Notes: generated by a model not told the origin, from the sequence alone. Shown: positions 9,727-20,598, numbered from the stretch's first letter. The stretch is DNA of 64,000 nucleotides from Pedinophyceae sp. YPF-701 (GCA_916048055.1 CAJZHL010000020.1:360588-424587), one strand, 5' to 3'. Numbers and translations are program-made.

Positions 9727-12147
9727 ATGCGAGACCCCGCGACGGTGTCGAACGGTTCGGCGATGTCGGACAGCGACGTCGAGATCGTCAGGGAGGGTGA
9801 CGGCGAGAAGCGCCTGGTTTCGGTGCGCGACCTGCAATGTGGCGCGGGCGGCGCCCGCAGGGACGCCACCGGCGACGAGGAGCTCGAGCTGGTCGACTTC
9901 AAGCTCGACGAAGCGATCCTGAACCTCCCGCACCTCCGCCCGGACTGCCCCGTGCACGCCTTCATCGCACGAGGCGCGGGCGCACAGAGCAACGCGCAGA
10001 GCTGCCCGCAGGTGCGCGCGCCTGCCACGCACAGCCCCGCACCGACAGCTCCCTGCGAGACGCAGCGCGCGGCGCGCTCGCGCGCCCCGAATAGCGCCTC
10101 TCGGCCGCGGCGCGTAGCATGTGGGCCTCGCGCTCAGCGCACCTGCGTCGCCAGGCGCCTTCGCGCCGTCGCATGCGTCGGGGACTGCACGGCGCGCATG
10201 CCTCTGATCTTGCGCCGCCTCCCCGCCCCCCCGCCCGGCCCGCAGTGTTTCTGCTTCGTGTGCGACAAGCCTGCCAGCGAGTGTGTGCGCTGGGAGAGCG
10301 CCAGCCCCGCGGACGACGGAAGCGGCCACTGCAACGCGTTCAGCTCCGGGAAAACGCTCAAGCCGAACGCGTGGGACCGCGCCCGGCTCGCCGCGCGCCT
10401 CAGCACGCGCCGGCGCGCCCCCGAGGCCCCCGTCGAAAAACACGCTCGCGCGCCGCGCGCAGCCGCGAGCCCGCCGCGGTACGTCGCGCCCGACGGCGTC
10501 CGCGTCAAGCGCGAGTGTTCCCCGGACCGCGGCCCGCTCCTGCAGCTCACGCCCGAGGAGGAGGAGGATCTCAACCGACGCGCGCGGGCGGCGTACGTGG
10601 AGGCCCACCGGCAGCGGCGCGTGAAGGAGCTGCAGCAGGCGCAGGAGAGCAGCGAGGGCGGGCAGCTGGGGCACGCGGCGCGGGCGCCGGCGCACGTGGC
10701 GAGCGGGAGGCGCGGGGGCGGGTACCGGACGAACGTGTGCAAGCGGTGCGGGCGCGTGGGGCACTCGGACAAGAAGTGCTTCTACCGGAAGACGATCTGG
10801 CAGGAGATGGAGGAGAAGGAGGAGCAGGAGCGGCAGCGGGCGGCGCAGGCGGAGCAGCAGCGCAAGGAACGGTGCGCGCAGAGCAAGCGCCTGGCGGAGG
10901 AGGCGCGTGCTGCGGCGGCCGAGTCGCAGGAGCGGCCGCGCACGCCAGAGGGCAGCGCACCGCGCAGGGACGGCGGTGCGTCGGGCGGCCGCGGCCGCCA
11001 AGGCTCGGGGGGCGCATCGCCAGCGGCGGAGAGGCGGGGGAGTCCGGGGGAGGCGGGGCGACGCGGGAGCAACCCGTTTTCGCGCAGCAGCCAGGCGGAG
11101 TGGGCGAGTCTGTGCGCGAAAGTTGCGGCGGTGGAGCGCGCGGAGGAAGCAGCGCGTCTGCGGACGGACGGGGCGGGGGGCGCGGAAGGGAGCGGGGACG
11201 CGCGGCGGGAGAGCGCGCGCAGTGCGCAGGGGCGCGGCGCGGCGGGTGCGGGTGGTGCAGCTACGCAGAGCCCTGCGGTCAGGGGGTCTCCTCCGCTCAA
11301 GAGCCATACTCCCCCCCCTCCGTCCGACCCCGGGGGCGCTGGGCGCAGCGGGACGCCGCGGACCGTGCGCGACGGCGCGGCTGCCGCCGTCGTCGCGCGG
11401 GAGTCCCCCGGGGTCCTCCCGTTGACCCCCCCCCGCACGGCCCATGCCTGCGTCATTGTGGTCGACTCGTCGCCCGAGTGCGCGAAGACAACGCGCCGGT
11501 CGGCATCTCGAGGGCCGGCACGCTCGCGTGGTGGGCTCAGCAACGCCGGTGCGCAGCAGCCTGCGATCGTGTTGGAGGTGGACTCGTCGCCGGAACGCCC
11601 CCCCGCCAAGCGCCAGCGGGTGCGGGAGTCGCCGGGCGCGGGGGCGCGTGGGAGGAAGCATGCGGACATCGTTGTGGAGGATTCGCGCGGGACGGAGGAC
11701 GTGCAGGGGGCCGGCGTCGGGCCGGGCCGGCCGCGGAAGGAGGCGGGTGGTGGGCAGCGGAAGAGTGAGCGCCCGCGCCGCGTGACGGCTGGCACCGTGG
11801 GCCGCGTGCGGTCGCGCAGCGCTGCGCGTTGCCGCGGCTCCTGTGCCAAGCACACAGCGCCGTGCGCACGCCACGATCGGGCCCATTCGACACCACACCA
11901 CAAAAAAAAAAAACATCATAATTATACGTTGATGTTTTCGGCGTTGCTGTTCTTCTGCGTGCAGGCGGACGTGCGCGGCGGCTGCCGGCCAAGCTCCGCG
12001 ACGCCGGCGAGGACCACGCATCGTAGCAGCGACCGGGCCCCGTCCGCAACCCCCCCCCTGTTACCAACCACCAACCACGTCGTCCCGCGCGTCACACGCC
12101 GCCCGCGCGGCGCTAGTCCGTCTCCATCCGCGCCCCCGCCCCCTTGA
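9727..12147 (+). CDS. CCHC zinc-knuckle protein with plant RIN13-like CxxxCD motif and SUMO-interaction-like motifs
   Basis: Exon 1 is 9727-10011 and exon 2 starts at 10246; the joined frame is open for up to 728 aa. The first junction creates QCFCFVCDKPASECVRW, a Cys motif I associate with plant proteins related to RPM1-interacting protein 13, preceded by LPHLRPDCP. A retroviral-type zinc knuckle, CKRCGRVGHSDKKC (C-x2-C-x4-H-x4-C), lies near residues 258-272, followed by a long Glu/Gln/Arg-rich helix. The C-terminal part is disordered and repeats hydrophobic-acidic cores: CVIVVDSSPE, AIVLEVDSSPE and DIVVEDS. These match the consensus of SUMO-interacting motifs. The protein is probably nuclear and nucleic-acid-binding. 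The 3' end is uncertain: the frame runs through an A-rich tract at about 11900-11935 that looks like untranslated sequence and overlaps the end of the opposite gene. Confidence 0.65.
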   Translation: MRDPATVSNGSAMSDSDVEIVREGDGEKRLVSVRDLQCGAGGARRDATGDEELELVDFKLDEAILNLPHLRPDCPVHAFIARGAGAQSNAQSCPQVRAPATHSPAPTAPCETQRAARSRAPNSASRPRRVACGPRAQRTCVARRLRAVACVGDCTARMPLILRRLPAPPPGPQCFCFVCDKPASECVRWESASPADDGSGHCNAFSSGKTLKPNAWDRARLAARLSTRRRAPEAPVEKHARAPRAAASPPRYVAPDGVRVKRECSPDRGPLLQLTPEEEEDLNRRARAAYVEAHRQRRVKELQQAQESSEGGQLGHAARAPAHVASGRRGGGYRTNVCKRCGRVGHSDKKCFYRKTIWQEMEEKEEQERQRAAQAEQQRKERCAQSKRLAEEARAAAAESQERPRTPEGSAPRRDGGASGGRGRQGSGGASPAAERRGSPGEAGRRGSNPFSRSSQAEWASLCAKVAAVERAEEAARLRTDGAGGAEGSGDARRESARSAQGRGAAGAGGAATQSPAVRGSPPLKSHTPPPPSDPGGAGRSGTPRTVRDGAAAAVVARESPGVLPLTPPRTAHACVIVVDSSPECAKTTRRSASRGPARSRGGLSNAGAQQPAIVLEVDSSPERPPAKRQRVRESPGAGARGRKHADIVVEDSRGTEDVQGAGVGPGRPRKEAGGGQRKSERPRRVTAGTVGRVRSRSAARCRGSCAKHTAPCARHDRAHSTPHHKKKKHHNYTLMFSALLFFCVQADVRGGCRPSSATPARTTHRSSDRAPSATPPLLPTTNHVVPRVTRRPRGASPSPSAPPPP

Positions 12148-13512
12148 GCTTCTCCGCCAGGTCCGACGGCAGCACCCCCGTCGCCAGCGCCCCCTCGTAC
12201 CTCTCGACCTCCTCCAGCGTCGCCGCGCCGGCAATCGCCGCCTTTATCGCAGTCAGCTCCTCCGCCGTCGGCGGCCGCCGCGCCCCGCCCTCCCCCGCCC
12301 CGTTCGCCGCCGCCACCTCCTCCGGCACCCCCTCCCCGGGCGTGAACGTCTTGCCGCCCGCCACCGCTGCGCCGCCCGCCGCGTCGCGCTCCACCGCCGC
12401 CTCCTTCGCGCCCTCCGCGCCGAACTCCTTCGCCGCCGCCTCCCGCTCCCGCTGCGTCACCTTCTTGAAGTCCAGCCACCGCAGCTGCGGCAGGCACGCC
12501 ACCGCGAACAGGCGGTACCCGGGCTTGCGCGACACGGGGTTGTCGAGCAGCGAGAGGTGCTTGAGCTTGGCGAGCGGCGCGAGGTTCGCGACGTCCTGGA
12601 GCCGCGTGAGGCTGTTGTTCGTCAGGATGAGCGTCTCCAGGTTGGGCAGGCTCTGGTGCAGGTCCTTGGCGATGCGCACGAGGCGGTTGTTGTTCAGGTA
12701 CACGCAGCGGAGGCGCGGGAGGAGCGGGAAGCCCTCGAGCTTGACGACCGAGTTGTCCGAGAGGTCCATCGAGTCGAACTGGTTCTTCGTCACGCCCAGG
12801 TTCTCGATCACCGTCACGCGGTTGCCTGCAAGGGCGGGGGCGGGGCGGGCGCTCGGGGGGGCTGGCGCGCGGCGGTTGCGCGCGCGGGGGGCCGGCAGAA
12901 GGTGTGATGCCGGGGTCTGGCGCCGCGCGCGCGAGGTGGCGGGGGCGGTGGCGCCGCGGCGGGGGCTCTGAACGGGCGCGTGGAGGCAGCGTGGTGTGGG
13001 GGGCGCATGTGGCCGCGTGGGGCGGTTGGACGACGTGGTGGCGGTGCTGAATGTAGGTGAGAGCCGGCGCCGCGGTCCTCCTCGCGTGTGGCGCGCAGGT
13101 GCGCGAGGAGGAGAGCGCGGGAGGGGGGCGGCAACAGGAGGGCTGGTCGGGAGCGCCGTGTGCGTGTGCATGGGGGGAGCCAGTCCTAGGCGGGAGAGGC
13201 GAACAAGTGATCACGGTCGCGGAGGCCGGCGGTGACGTTATACGAGCCCGCAAGCGCGAACGCTGGCGTCGCAAGACTGCTGTTTGTCCTCTGGAGGCCA
13301 CTGCGGGGCGGTGGCTGCGCTGGCGGGCCATCCGCGCAGGTGACGCGGTGCCTCTATGGGCGAGGGCGGCGTGGGGCGCCCCGCCGCTCACCTCTCAAGT
13401 CGATCTCGTACTCCCGGCAGGTGTTCATGTACTGCGGGCTGGACATCACTAGATCGACCGTGAGCCTCCCCAGGATCCGCGGGCCCCTGGGCACGTGGCC
13501 GCCGCCGGACAT
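12113..13512 (-). CDS. SNRPA1: U2 small nuclear ribonucleoprotein A'
   Basis: It is the leucine-rich-repeat partner of U2B'' in the U2 snRNP, which recognises the intron branch site. Exon 1 (13512-13392) encodes MSGGGHVPRGPRILGRLTVD and continues to YEIDLRG. Exon 2 (12825-12113) carries the conserved NRVTVIENLGVTKNQFDSMD, SDNSVVKLEGFP, LNNNRLVRI, LILTNNSLTRLQD and PVSRKPGYRL blocks and ends at TAG. The total is 834 nt, 277 aa, slightly above the usual 255 of human U2A'. The intron is 566 bp, long for this window. The N-terminus is divergent in its first 20 residues, but TCREYEIDLRGNRVTVIENLG is typical. The gene is divergent from fabZ and tail-to-tail with the zinc-knuckle gene. Confidence 0.93.
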
Positions 13513-13840
13513 CGTGCTCCTACGTCAGCGTTGCGGCCGCTGCGGCCCACCCGGAAGCGCCCGGGGCCGGTCTTGGGCTGCTGCCAATGCCACCACTGCA
13601 CCTGCGGCGGGAGCTCGGTGCCTGCGCGTCGTGCCGTCGACGGACGACCCTAGAATGTCGCGGACAGTCGCTACGGAGTGGCGCGGGGCGCCGGGGCGGA
13701 CGTCCCTGGAGCCGCGGGTGGCGGGGTCGGGACGTCTCGCTGCACTCAGTCGGCCACTCCCCTGCCTCGCCGCCGCGGCTCCTCGGGCGCGGGGCGCCGC
13801 GCCCCTGGTGCAACTTTGTTAGTTGGTTCGTGAAGTCGCG
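13513..13840. promoter_or_regulatory. Divergent upstream region of U2A' and fabZ
   Basis: These 328 bp lie between two opposed start codons and should contain both promoters. I see no TATA-like or other named element that I would defend. Confidence 0.4.
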
Positions 13841-14898
13841 ATGATTGCTCGCGCGAGTCCCGTTGTCAAGGCGCAGCTGGGCGCCAAGCCTTCCTGCGGG
13901 GCCAAGGTGCGGAAACGAGCGCGACGACCCTCATGCGTGCGCTCGCCGGGCAGCTCCTCTACCTGTCCCCCCGGTCGCCGCACGCTTGGATAGCCTTTCT
14001 GCGTGAGGCGGCCGCGATGCGCAGTGCAAGTGCACATCTTTGCGCGCTCCAGCCGCCCGCCCCCGGCCCCTCGAGCCGCAACGACGCCCCTCATTCCACA
14101 TGTTCGTTCATAACGACGCTGTAGCGGCGCGCCTCCGAGCATCGTCGGCCCCGTCCGGCGGCACCTGCGCGGCGGTTTGATCCACTTGCAAACGCGGCCT
14201 GTGCGGCCCGCACGGCGATCCTCACGCACGCTTCGTCACGGCGCTGCATTCACCATGGCTGCTCCGAGCCATCGCGTCCCCGGAAACGGCGTCAAAACCC
14301 CACGCGACCGTGCTTGCGTCGCCTCTCGTTCTGCGTGCAGGCGGTGCAGGCGCGCCCGGCGGCGCCGCGCGCGCGGCGCTCGGTGCGGGTGCGCGCGGAG
14401 GCGGCGGACGACGCGGTTCCGATCGAGAAGTCCGGGAACAACTTCGCGGCGGTGAAGGACATCGACGAGATCATGACCATCCTGCCGCACCGGTTCCCGT
14501 TCCTGCTGGTGGACCGCGTGGTGCACTACGAGGCGCAGCAGCGGTGCGTGGCGATCAAGAACGTGACGATCAACGACAACTTCTTCCCGGGGCACTTCCC
14601 GGAGCGGCCCATCATGCCGGGCGTGCTCATGGTGGAGGCGATGGCGCAGGTGGGCGGGATCGCGATGCTCGACCCCGAGGACAAGGCGTCGAAGAACAAC
14701 TTCTTCTTCGGGGGCATCGACTCGTGCAAGTTCCGGAAGCCCGTCACGCCCGGCGACACCCTCGTGATGGACGTGCGCCTGCAAAAGTTCAACAAGCGCT
14801 TCGGGATCGCCAAGATGGAGGCCAAGGGGTACGTCGGCGACGCGCTCGTCGTCGAGGCCGTCCTCACGCTCGTCGTCCTCTCCGGCGACCAGAAGTAG
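13841..14898 (+). CDS. fabZ: 3-hydroxyacyl-[acyl-carrier-protein] dehydratase, plastid
   Basis: It removes water from 3-hydroxyacyl-ACP in type II fatty-acid synthesis, in the plastid stroma. Exon 1 (13841-13906, 22 codons) encodes a transit-peptide start, MIARASPVVKAQLGAKPSC. A 434-bp GT-AG intron follows, then exon 2 (14341-14898); together they give 207 aa. The hotdog-fold signature is complete: ILPHRFPFLLVDRV, then FFPGHFPERPIMPGVLMVEAMAQ. This contains the catalytic His of GHFP and the Glu of VEAMAQ. Further family motifs are FGGIDSCKFRKPVTPGD and GYVGDALVVEA. The length fits FabZ (about 150 aa) plus a 50-residue plastid leader ending near VRVRAEAAD. Exon 1 was chosen because its donor is good, its phase matches and its composition is that of a transit peptide. 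The core enzyme is certain. Confidence 0.95.
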
Positions 14899-15339
14899 CT
14901 GTGAAGCTGTCACGCGCGTCGACATAGGCTCGCGCCGCCTGTGCAAGCACGCGCGGCCCGGGCGCGCCGGCGGCGCGCTGAGTCGACGCGTGCGGTCGAC
15001 AACGGGGCTGCGGGTCGCGTCGAGGCGTTTCGGCGCTCTGCGGCGGGCCGCGAGGCAGCGTGCGCGCATCTCTGTGTGTTGCCTTCTTTGGGTGCGTCCG
15101 TCGCGGTGGCGCCGGCGTGGCCGAGCGCCCGCGCGCCTGAAGCTCGCGGCAGCGGTCCGAGGACGCCCGCGACGCGCCGCGCGGGTGCGCCCCGTGCTGC
15201 GGGCCCTGACGTGGCAGTGAGTGCGACCAACCACCTTGGCACCCCCCGCAGCCAACCACGCGCGCTCCCGGCACGGCGGGGCATTCCGGCCGGATGCGCC
15301 GCGTCGAGGTAACGATTCCTGCACTCCGGCTGCTCCGCG
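14899..15339. other. Intergenic
   Basis: This spacer of 441 bp separates two genes on the plus strand: the fabZ 3' flank and the promoter region of the beta-helix gene. No feature was recognised. Confidence 0.4.
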
Positions 15340-16637
15340 ATGCCTGCGAGCTCGTGGGATGAGCTCGAGAGCGCACTGAAGGGTGTGTGCGGTGCCCACC
15401 AGCACATCGACCTGGGGGGCGCCGAGGTGGTCGCCCCCGGGGCGGGGTACGAGCTGGCGGTGCCCGACGGCACCGAGATCGCGAACGGGTCCGTCGTCGT
15501 GCCGGACGGCGGCCTCGTTCTGCGTCCCGCGGGCACCCTCGCTCTGCGCGACCTGGTGTTTGCGCACTGCCGCCGCGGCGCCGCGGAGCTCGAAGTTGCG
15601 CCGGCTGCGATCCTGATCGAGAACCCCGGAGGACACGACTTCTCGATAGCGCAGCTCGTGACGCGGCAGGCGGAGTCGGCGCGCGAGAGCGCTGCAGCCT
15701 GGGAGGCGCTGCCGGGGTCGCTGCTCGAGGTGCACAGCGGGCGGCTCGCGGCGGACGGGTGCACGTTCATCGGCGAGCGCAGCGGGCCTGCGATGATCGT
15801 GCGCGGCGAGGGCACGGAGGCCGACGTCCGCGCGTGCCGCGTCGGGTCGAACGGGTCGGTGGCGCTGCTCGCCTCGCAGCGCGCTGTGGTGCGCGTCGTG
15901 GACAGCCACCTGGGGGCGAACCGCGGGGAGGAGGCGACGGTGTACGCGGTCGGGGAGTCGGAAATACACCTCCGGGGGTGCACGGTGATCTCGGGAATGC
16001 CGCACGAGTACGACACGGGGGCGCAGAGCAACGCGGTCGGGGGGTGGCCAGGCGCGCACTGCCGGACCTGCACGCACGGCGCGCGCCCCCCGCGACGACG
16101 CTCGCGAGTGTGCGAGCTCGTTCCGAACCGCGCGCGTCGAACGAACCCCCCTCGCGTGCAGCCGGGTACTTGAGAGAGGGCAAGGTGTTTCTGGAGGCAG
16201 GCAACGACATCGTGGGCGGGATGATGCCGCAGACGACGATGGTGCAGCCGTCGGTGCAGCGCAGGAGCGGGACCTTCCAGTCGCTCGAGTGCGCGCCCGC
16301 CCCGCCCGCGCGCTGACTGCGCCACTGCACGTGCGTGTGTTGCCTCACGGCGTGCGTGTGCCGGGGGCGCCGCAGGACGGTGCGGGCGCAGGAGCTGCTG
16401 CAGCAGCGGCGGCGCACGGAGGTGCGGGCGGACCTGCGGCGGTACGCGCGGCGGGCGCAGGAGGGCCACTGGAACGGCAACGCCGTGGCCTTCTTCAAGG
16501 CGGCGTGGCTGCTCCTGTCGTGCCAGTGGAAGCGCATCTACTGGGAGCTCAAGGACCCCTACAACGCCCGGCATAGGAACACCTGGCCGCCCGCGCCGCC
16601 ACCGCACCCGAGCCCTCCGCACCGTGCACCAAGCTGA
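15340..16637 (+). CDS. Right-handed beta-helix (pectin-lyase-like fold) protein with helical tail
   Basis: Exons 15340-16051, 16162-16288 and 16376-16637 sum to 1101 nt (366 aa). Residues about 20-290 consist of short repeated strands of the beta-helix type: IDLGGAEVV, VVVPDGGLVLRP, LEVHSGRLAADGCTFIG, AMIVRGEGTEADVRACRV, SEIHLRGCTVISG, KVFLEAGNDIVGG. The pattern is like that of SHCBP1 and FBXO11 repeats rather than a secreted pectinase, and no signal peptide is visible. The last exon adds a basic amphipathic helix (VRAQELLQQRRRTEVRADL) and AVAFFKAAWLLLSCQWKRIYW, which may associate with membrane or partner protein. The first intron (16052-16161) starts with GC after an exonic AG; the second is GT-AG. 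No function can be assigned. Confidence 0.6.
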
Positions 16638-17254
16638 CGTGACTAATCACCCCCCCGCTGCGTACACACGCAACGCTCGCGGTGGGCGCCGCTCGGATCG
16701 CTCGAGATCTGGCTGGTCTGCGGCTCGGCGTAGGGCGTTCGCGGCCGAGAACGAGCGGAGAACGCTCGCACGGGTCCAACGTGATGGGCGAGCCACGCGA
16801 GGTTGTGCCGCAGCGCCCGCGCGACGATGCGAGAGGCGCTCGGGCGGAACACAGCACGCTGCGCGCGTCCGAGCGGTCCTGGGTGCAGCGGCTCTTCGTG
16901 CTCCCGTGGAGACTCATCATGGCATGAGTTGGACGTGCAAGAGGCGGCTCCTCTCGGAGCGGGTGCACGCCCTGCAGCTCGCGTGCGGGCGTGCCAGCTC
17001 CGCAGTCGGCGCGGCGTCGATCCCCGCTCGGAGCTTCGTCGGCGAAACCTCGGCCTGGCAGGCACTCGCAGGACAGCGCGCAGCCCAGAGGCGAGAGCGC
17101 CGCGGCGCACGCACACTGCGGAGTGCGAGGGAAGCAGCAGGGCAGGCGCAGAGCACGCTCCGCTGGAAGCACCGAGCGCCGCGTTGTGCGGAATCTTCAC
17201 AGTTGACCGTCGCATGCAACACCCCCGTCGACCGATGTGACGCGCCGCCCCCCG
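16638..17254. other. Intergenic, between convergent genes
   Basis: The 3' flanks of the beta-helix gene (+) and the SDR gene (-) meet in these 617 bp. No coding exon, RNA gene or repeat was recognised. Confidence 0.4.
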
Positions 17255-18817
17255 TCAGTCAAAGTGCCACCAGTTCCCCCACCACTCCTCCGCGGGGCCC
17301 TCCGGCACGACCCCCGGGTGCTGCCACGTCCCCTGCACCGTGTGGCCGCCGCACACCGGGAGCACCTGCCCCGTCATGTACGACGACGCGGGCCCCGCGA
17401 GGAACGCCGCGACGCTCGCGACCTCCCGCAGCTCCGCGGGGCGCTGCAGCGGCGTCCGCGCGCGCACGTGCGACATGAACTGCGAGTGCGTGTCCATGAA
17501 CTTGCTCGCCGGCGACCGCGACAGGTGCGGCGCGACCGCGTTCACGCGGATGCCCTGCGGGCCCCAGCTGCACGCGAGCCACCGCACGAGCGCGTGCGAG
17601 GACGCCGCGCTCATCGAGAACGCCGGCCCCGCGGGCTGCTCGGCGAGCTCCGCGCCCACGGCGGTCAAAAACACCACCGACGCCTCCCCGCGCGGCCCGA
17701 ACGACGCGCCCTCGACCAGCGCCGGGTGCAGCATCTTCAGCAGCTCCACCTGGCTCTCCTGACCCGACGCGTACACCCGCCGCTGCAGCTCCAGGTCCAC
17801 GTCGTGCAGCTGCCGCCGCCGCTGGTGGTGCGCCGGCGTGAGCACCACCACGTCGAGCGCCCCCAGGAACGCCTCGTCCAGCGCGCGCGCGACCGCCTCG
17901 CGCCCCTCGGGCGTCGCGGTGTCCGCGCAGACCGCGTCCTCGAGCCGCAGGGCGTGTTTCTCAAAGTCCCCCCGCACCGCGTCGACAGCGTCGCGCGAGG
18001 CGCCCGTGACCACGACGCGCGCGCCGATCTCCGCCAGCTGCCGCGCGACGGCCGCGCCCGTGCCGCGCGCGCCGCCCACGACCAGCACGCGGCTCCCCGC
18101 CATCCCGAACATGTCCTGCGCGGGCGGCGACACAGTCCCTGTCTTTCAATCGAGAGCCGCGGAAAAAACCGTTGGGCCGGCCAGGTCTGCACGCTCCCTC
18201 CGCGGTGCGGTGCGGTGGTCGCGCGATGACGCGGCCGCGCAGGCGGCGGACCACCGCGTCGGCGCGACGGCCGGCCGCGCTGCCCCGCGGGCCGCGGCGC
18301 CCGTCGCGCGGCAACCGCCCAGCGGTTGCGTTGGGCAGCAACCCAGGGCACTCACGTCGAGCGCGTGGATCGCGCGCGGCCCGACCGTGGGCTGCCCGCG
18401 TCCGGAGGCCGTGCGACGAACTGGGGCGGTCCGAGCCGGCGGCGTGACCTGCGAGCGCCGCACGCGCGGCCCAGCGGGGCGCGCGCCCGCCGGCGCCGGC
18501 TTGGAGTCCTGCTCGCTCAGGAAGGCCGAGCCGTCCTCCTCGCGTCCCATGTGCTGCTCGTGCATGGCCTCTCGTAGCGCCTTCCGGCGTTCCTCGACGT
18601 CGAAGCACGGCTCGACGGTGGCAGCGTGAGGCGGGGGGCTCGGGTGCGGCCGGTCCGAGGACGCATTGCGCCCGGTGTGCATTCTGCGGGCGCGGGGAGC
18701 GCCCGAGGGCTCGCGGCCGCCCCGCGGGCCCGCGCGGCACCGCGTGGCGCCGCGCGGGGCGGGCCGGCAGTTGCACGGGCTGCGGATCCCGGGCGGGAGC
18801 GAGACGCGCTGCGCCAT
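17255..18817 (-). CDS. Short-chain dehydrogenase/reductase-like protein, plastid-targeted, catalytic residues missing
   Basis: Exon 1 (18817-18356) and exon 2 (18115-17255) join in phase 0 to 440 aa. Exon 1 starts MAQRVSLPPGIRSPCNC, rich in Arg, Ser and Pro without early acids, like a chloroplast transit peptide; the rest of its 154 residues look disordered. Exon 2 is an SDR Rossmann domain with the cofactor loop VVGGARGTG, the strand ARVVVTGAS, the family block GIRVNAVAPHLS and the C-terminal MTGQVLPVCGGHT. The catalytic Tyr-x3-Lys, normally YSASK, is FSMSA near residue 310, and the Ser two strands earlier is replaced within VVFLTAVGAE. NAD(P) binding is plausible but ordinary SDR chemistry is not. 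A structural or regulatory role is an inference; misassembly is unlikely because the surrounding sequence is intact. Confidence 0.82.
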
Positions 18818-19791
18818 TTCCCGCGATGCTGGGGGCACTCTGGACAACTCACGGGGCTCGACGGGTCTGCGCGGCAGAGAGTTGCGCGCGTGCGCGGTGA
18901 GGGCGGGGCGCGCGGGGTATGTGGCGGCCCATGGAGCGCGTTGCGCGGCGTGCGGCGCGTCCACCGGGCCAGCGCGCCGCCAGCGGGTCGTCATGCGCAG
19001 CGAGCACGTGTTCGTCGCGGAGCGATCCCTGGAGGGTCTGTCCCGACGCAGTACGGGACAGGCGGGTCAAGGATGAGCCCTGGCGGAATTTCACGGCTCC
19101 GGGCGCTGCGCGTGCCGCGGCCGCACCTGGCGGACGGAACGCCGGCGCCGTACGCTCGCTCTGGGCGTGTTTCCTGGCGGTACGGGCGATTTCTCGCGCG
19201 CTCGCGGCGGCTACGACCCCGCCTCTGCTGGTCAAAACGAGCGCGGCGACCGCGAGAACAGCGCGCGCGCGGGGCCTGGTGCGTGCACGTGGGTGCTCTG
19301 CGCGTACAGTGGCGGCAGCGCGCGCGAGCGACGCCCGCAGACGCCGCGGCGCCCCGCACGCGCACGGCCCTCACCCCCCTCGGTGCAAACCATCGCGCGA
19401 GACGGCCATCGACGGGTCAGACGCGGGCTGCACGCGCGGCAGCGGCCCCGCCGCGGCCCCGCCGTGGCCCTGGCGGCGGGAGCGGCGCACGGCCCCGTCG
19501 CGCCGGCAATACGTGTGGGTTGATCCAGCGCCCTGTGTGCTCGCGGCGAGGACGCCCCGGCGCCCAGGACGGCCGGTGCTGGCCGCTGAGCTGTCGGTGC
19601 GGCACCTACGAGTGCGGCTGAGCGGGGCGTCGCGTGCGAGGCGGGCCGTGCGCGCGGCGCGGTAAGCGTCCTCAGAGGTTACAGTGGCCCAACGCCCCGT
19701 GCCGACCGAGATGTCCAACCGCGAGCTATCGCGCTGCGTCGCCTCGTGCAGCGCTGGTCCGAAGATGTTCGAGATGCGCCAGGCGCGGCAT
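18818..19791. other. Intergenic
   Basis: This 974-bp spacer lies between the start of the SDR gene and the stop codon of psaH (both minus strand). It is extremely GC-rich and carries open frames in several phases, none with a recognisable motif. It presumably holds the SDR promoter and the psaH 3' UTR. Confidence 0.4.
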
Positions 19792-20598
19792 TTAGATCTT
19801 GCCGCGGGGGCCCTTGGCCGCAGGCTGCACCGCACACGGGGGCGCGCGCGGTGAGGCGTGCGGGGCTCGCGCGGCGCATCGCGCGCCCTGGCAGGCATGG
19901 CACGGGTGCAGGGAAGCGCTGTGCGCGCAGCGGGGGCGCGAGGACGCTGCCCCGCGGCACGGGCGCCAGATGCGAGTCGCTCTGGTGTATCCTGGCTGCA
20001 GGGTGGGCCCGTGCCGCTGGCTGGTCGAGCGCGCGCGATGGGCGCCGCTGCGCGCCGGCAGCGCGTCGACGGCCGCGGGGTCCGCCCGGGGCGGGCGGAA
20101 TGGGCGGTGGGGGCGGGCGGGGGCGGCTCAATTGCCGGAGCAGCGTTCCGGTTGGGCGGTGTTGTATGATCGCCGGTAGCGGGGCGGTGCGGGGGCGGGA
20201 GCGCGGCCTGGCGGGTCCCGCGGGTGCGTGGGGGCGCGTACCTTCTGCGGGCCCTTGGTGATGGGCAGCTCGGCGTCCTTGGCGCCCTTGGCGCCCCAGA
20301 GGAGGAGGGAGCCGGTGCCGAACATGGTCACGAACGCGAGCATGGACTCGCGGCGCGACAGACCGGTAGAAGCCTGCGTGAAGAACTTCGACTGCAGGTC
20401 GTTGTAGCGCTGGGAGTCCTCCTTGCCGTACATGTCCCAGGCACCGACCGTGTTCTCGATGTCGTTCGAGTCGAAGTACTTGCCATTCTCGCCGTACTTC
20501 GCCTGGACGCGCACCGAAGCACGAGCCTGAGCGCGAGCGCGCGGGGCCTGGCTGCGCACGGCGACGCCGGCGAACGAGGTCTTGGCCGAGGCAATCAT
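19792..20598 (-). CDS. PSAH: Photosystem I reaction centre subunit H (subunit VI)
   Basis: PsaH is a nuclear-encoded PSI subunit of the green lineage that helps dock LHCII on photosystem I during state transitions. Exon 1 (20598-20242) encodes a transit peptide (MIASAKTSFAGVAVRSQAPR to VRVQA). The mature protein begins KYGENGKYFDSNDIENTVGA, then WDMYGKEDSQRYNDLQSKFF. It continues with one membrane helix (MLAFVTMFGTGSLLLWGAKG) and AKDAELPITKGPQK. A 417-bp intron separates a tiny last exon of 33 nt (19824-19792) that encodes PAAKGPRGKI and stop, matching the family C-terminus. The total is 129 aa, a normal precursor length. The transit peptide start and the small last exon both agree with known algal PsaH. 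Confidence 0.95.

Noticed and set aside
11899-11935. A-rich tract as a retroposed poly(A) tail
   Set aside because: No target-site duplication or retrogene sequence precedes it. It lies where the 3' UTRs of two convergent genes should meet.
5213-14898. Bacterial contamination (TrpF and FabZ are bacterial-type enzymes)
   Set aside because: Both genes have spliceosomal introns and transit peptides, and their neighbours are typical eukaryotic genes. They are plastid-derived nuclear genes.
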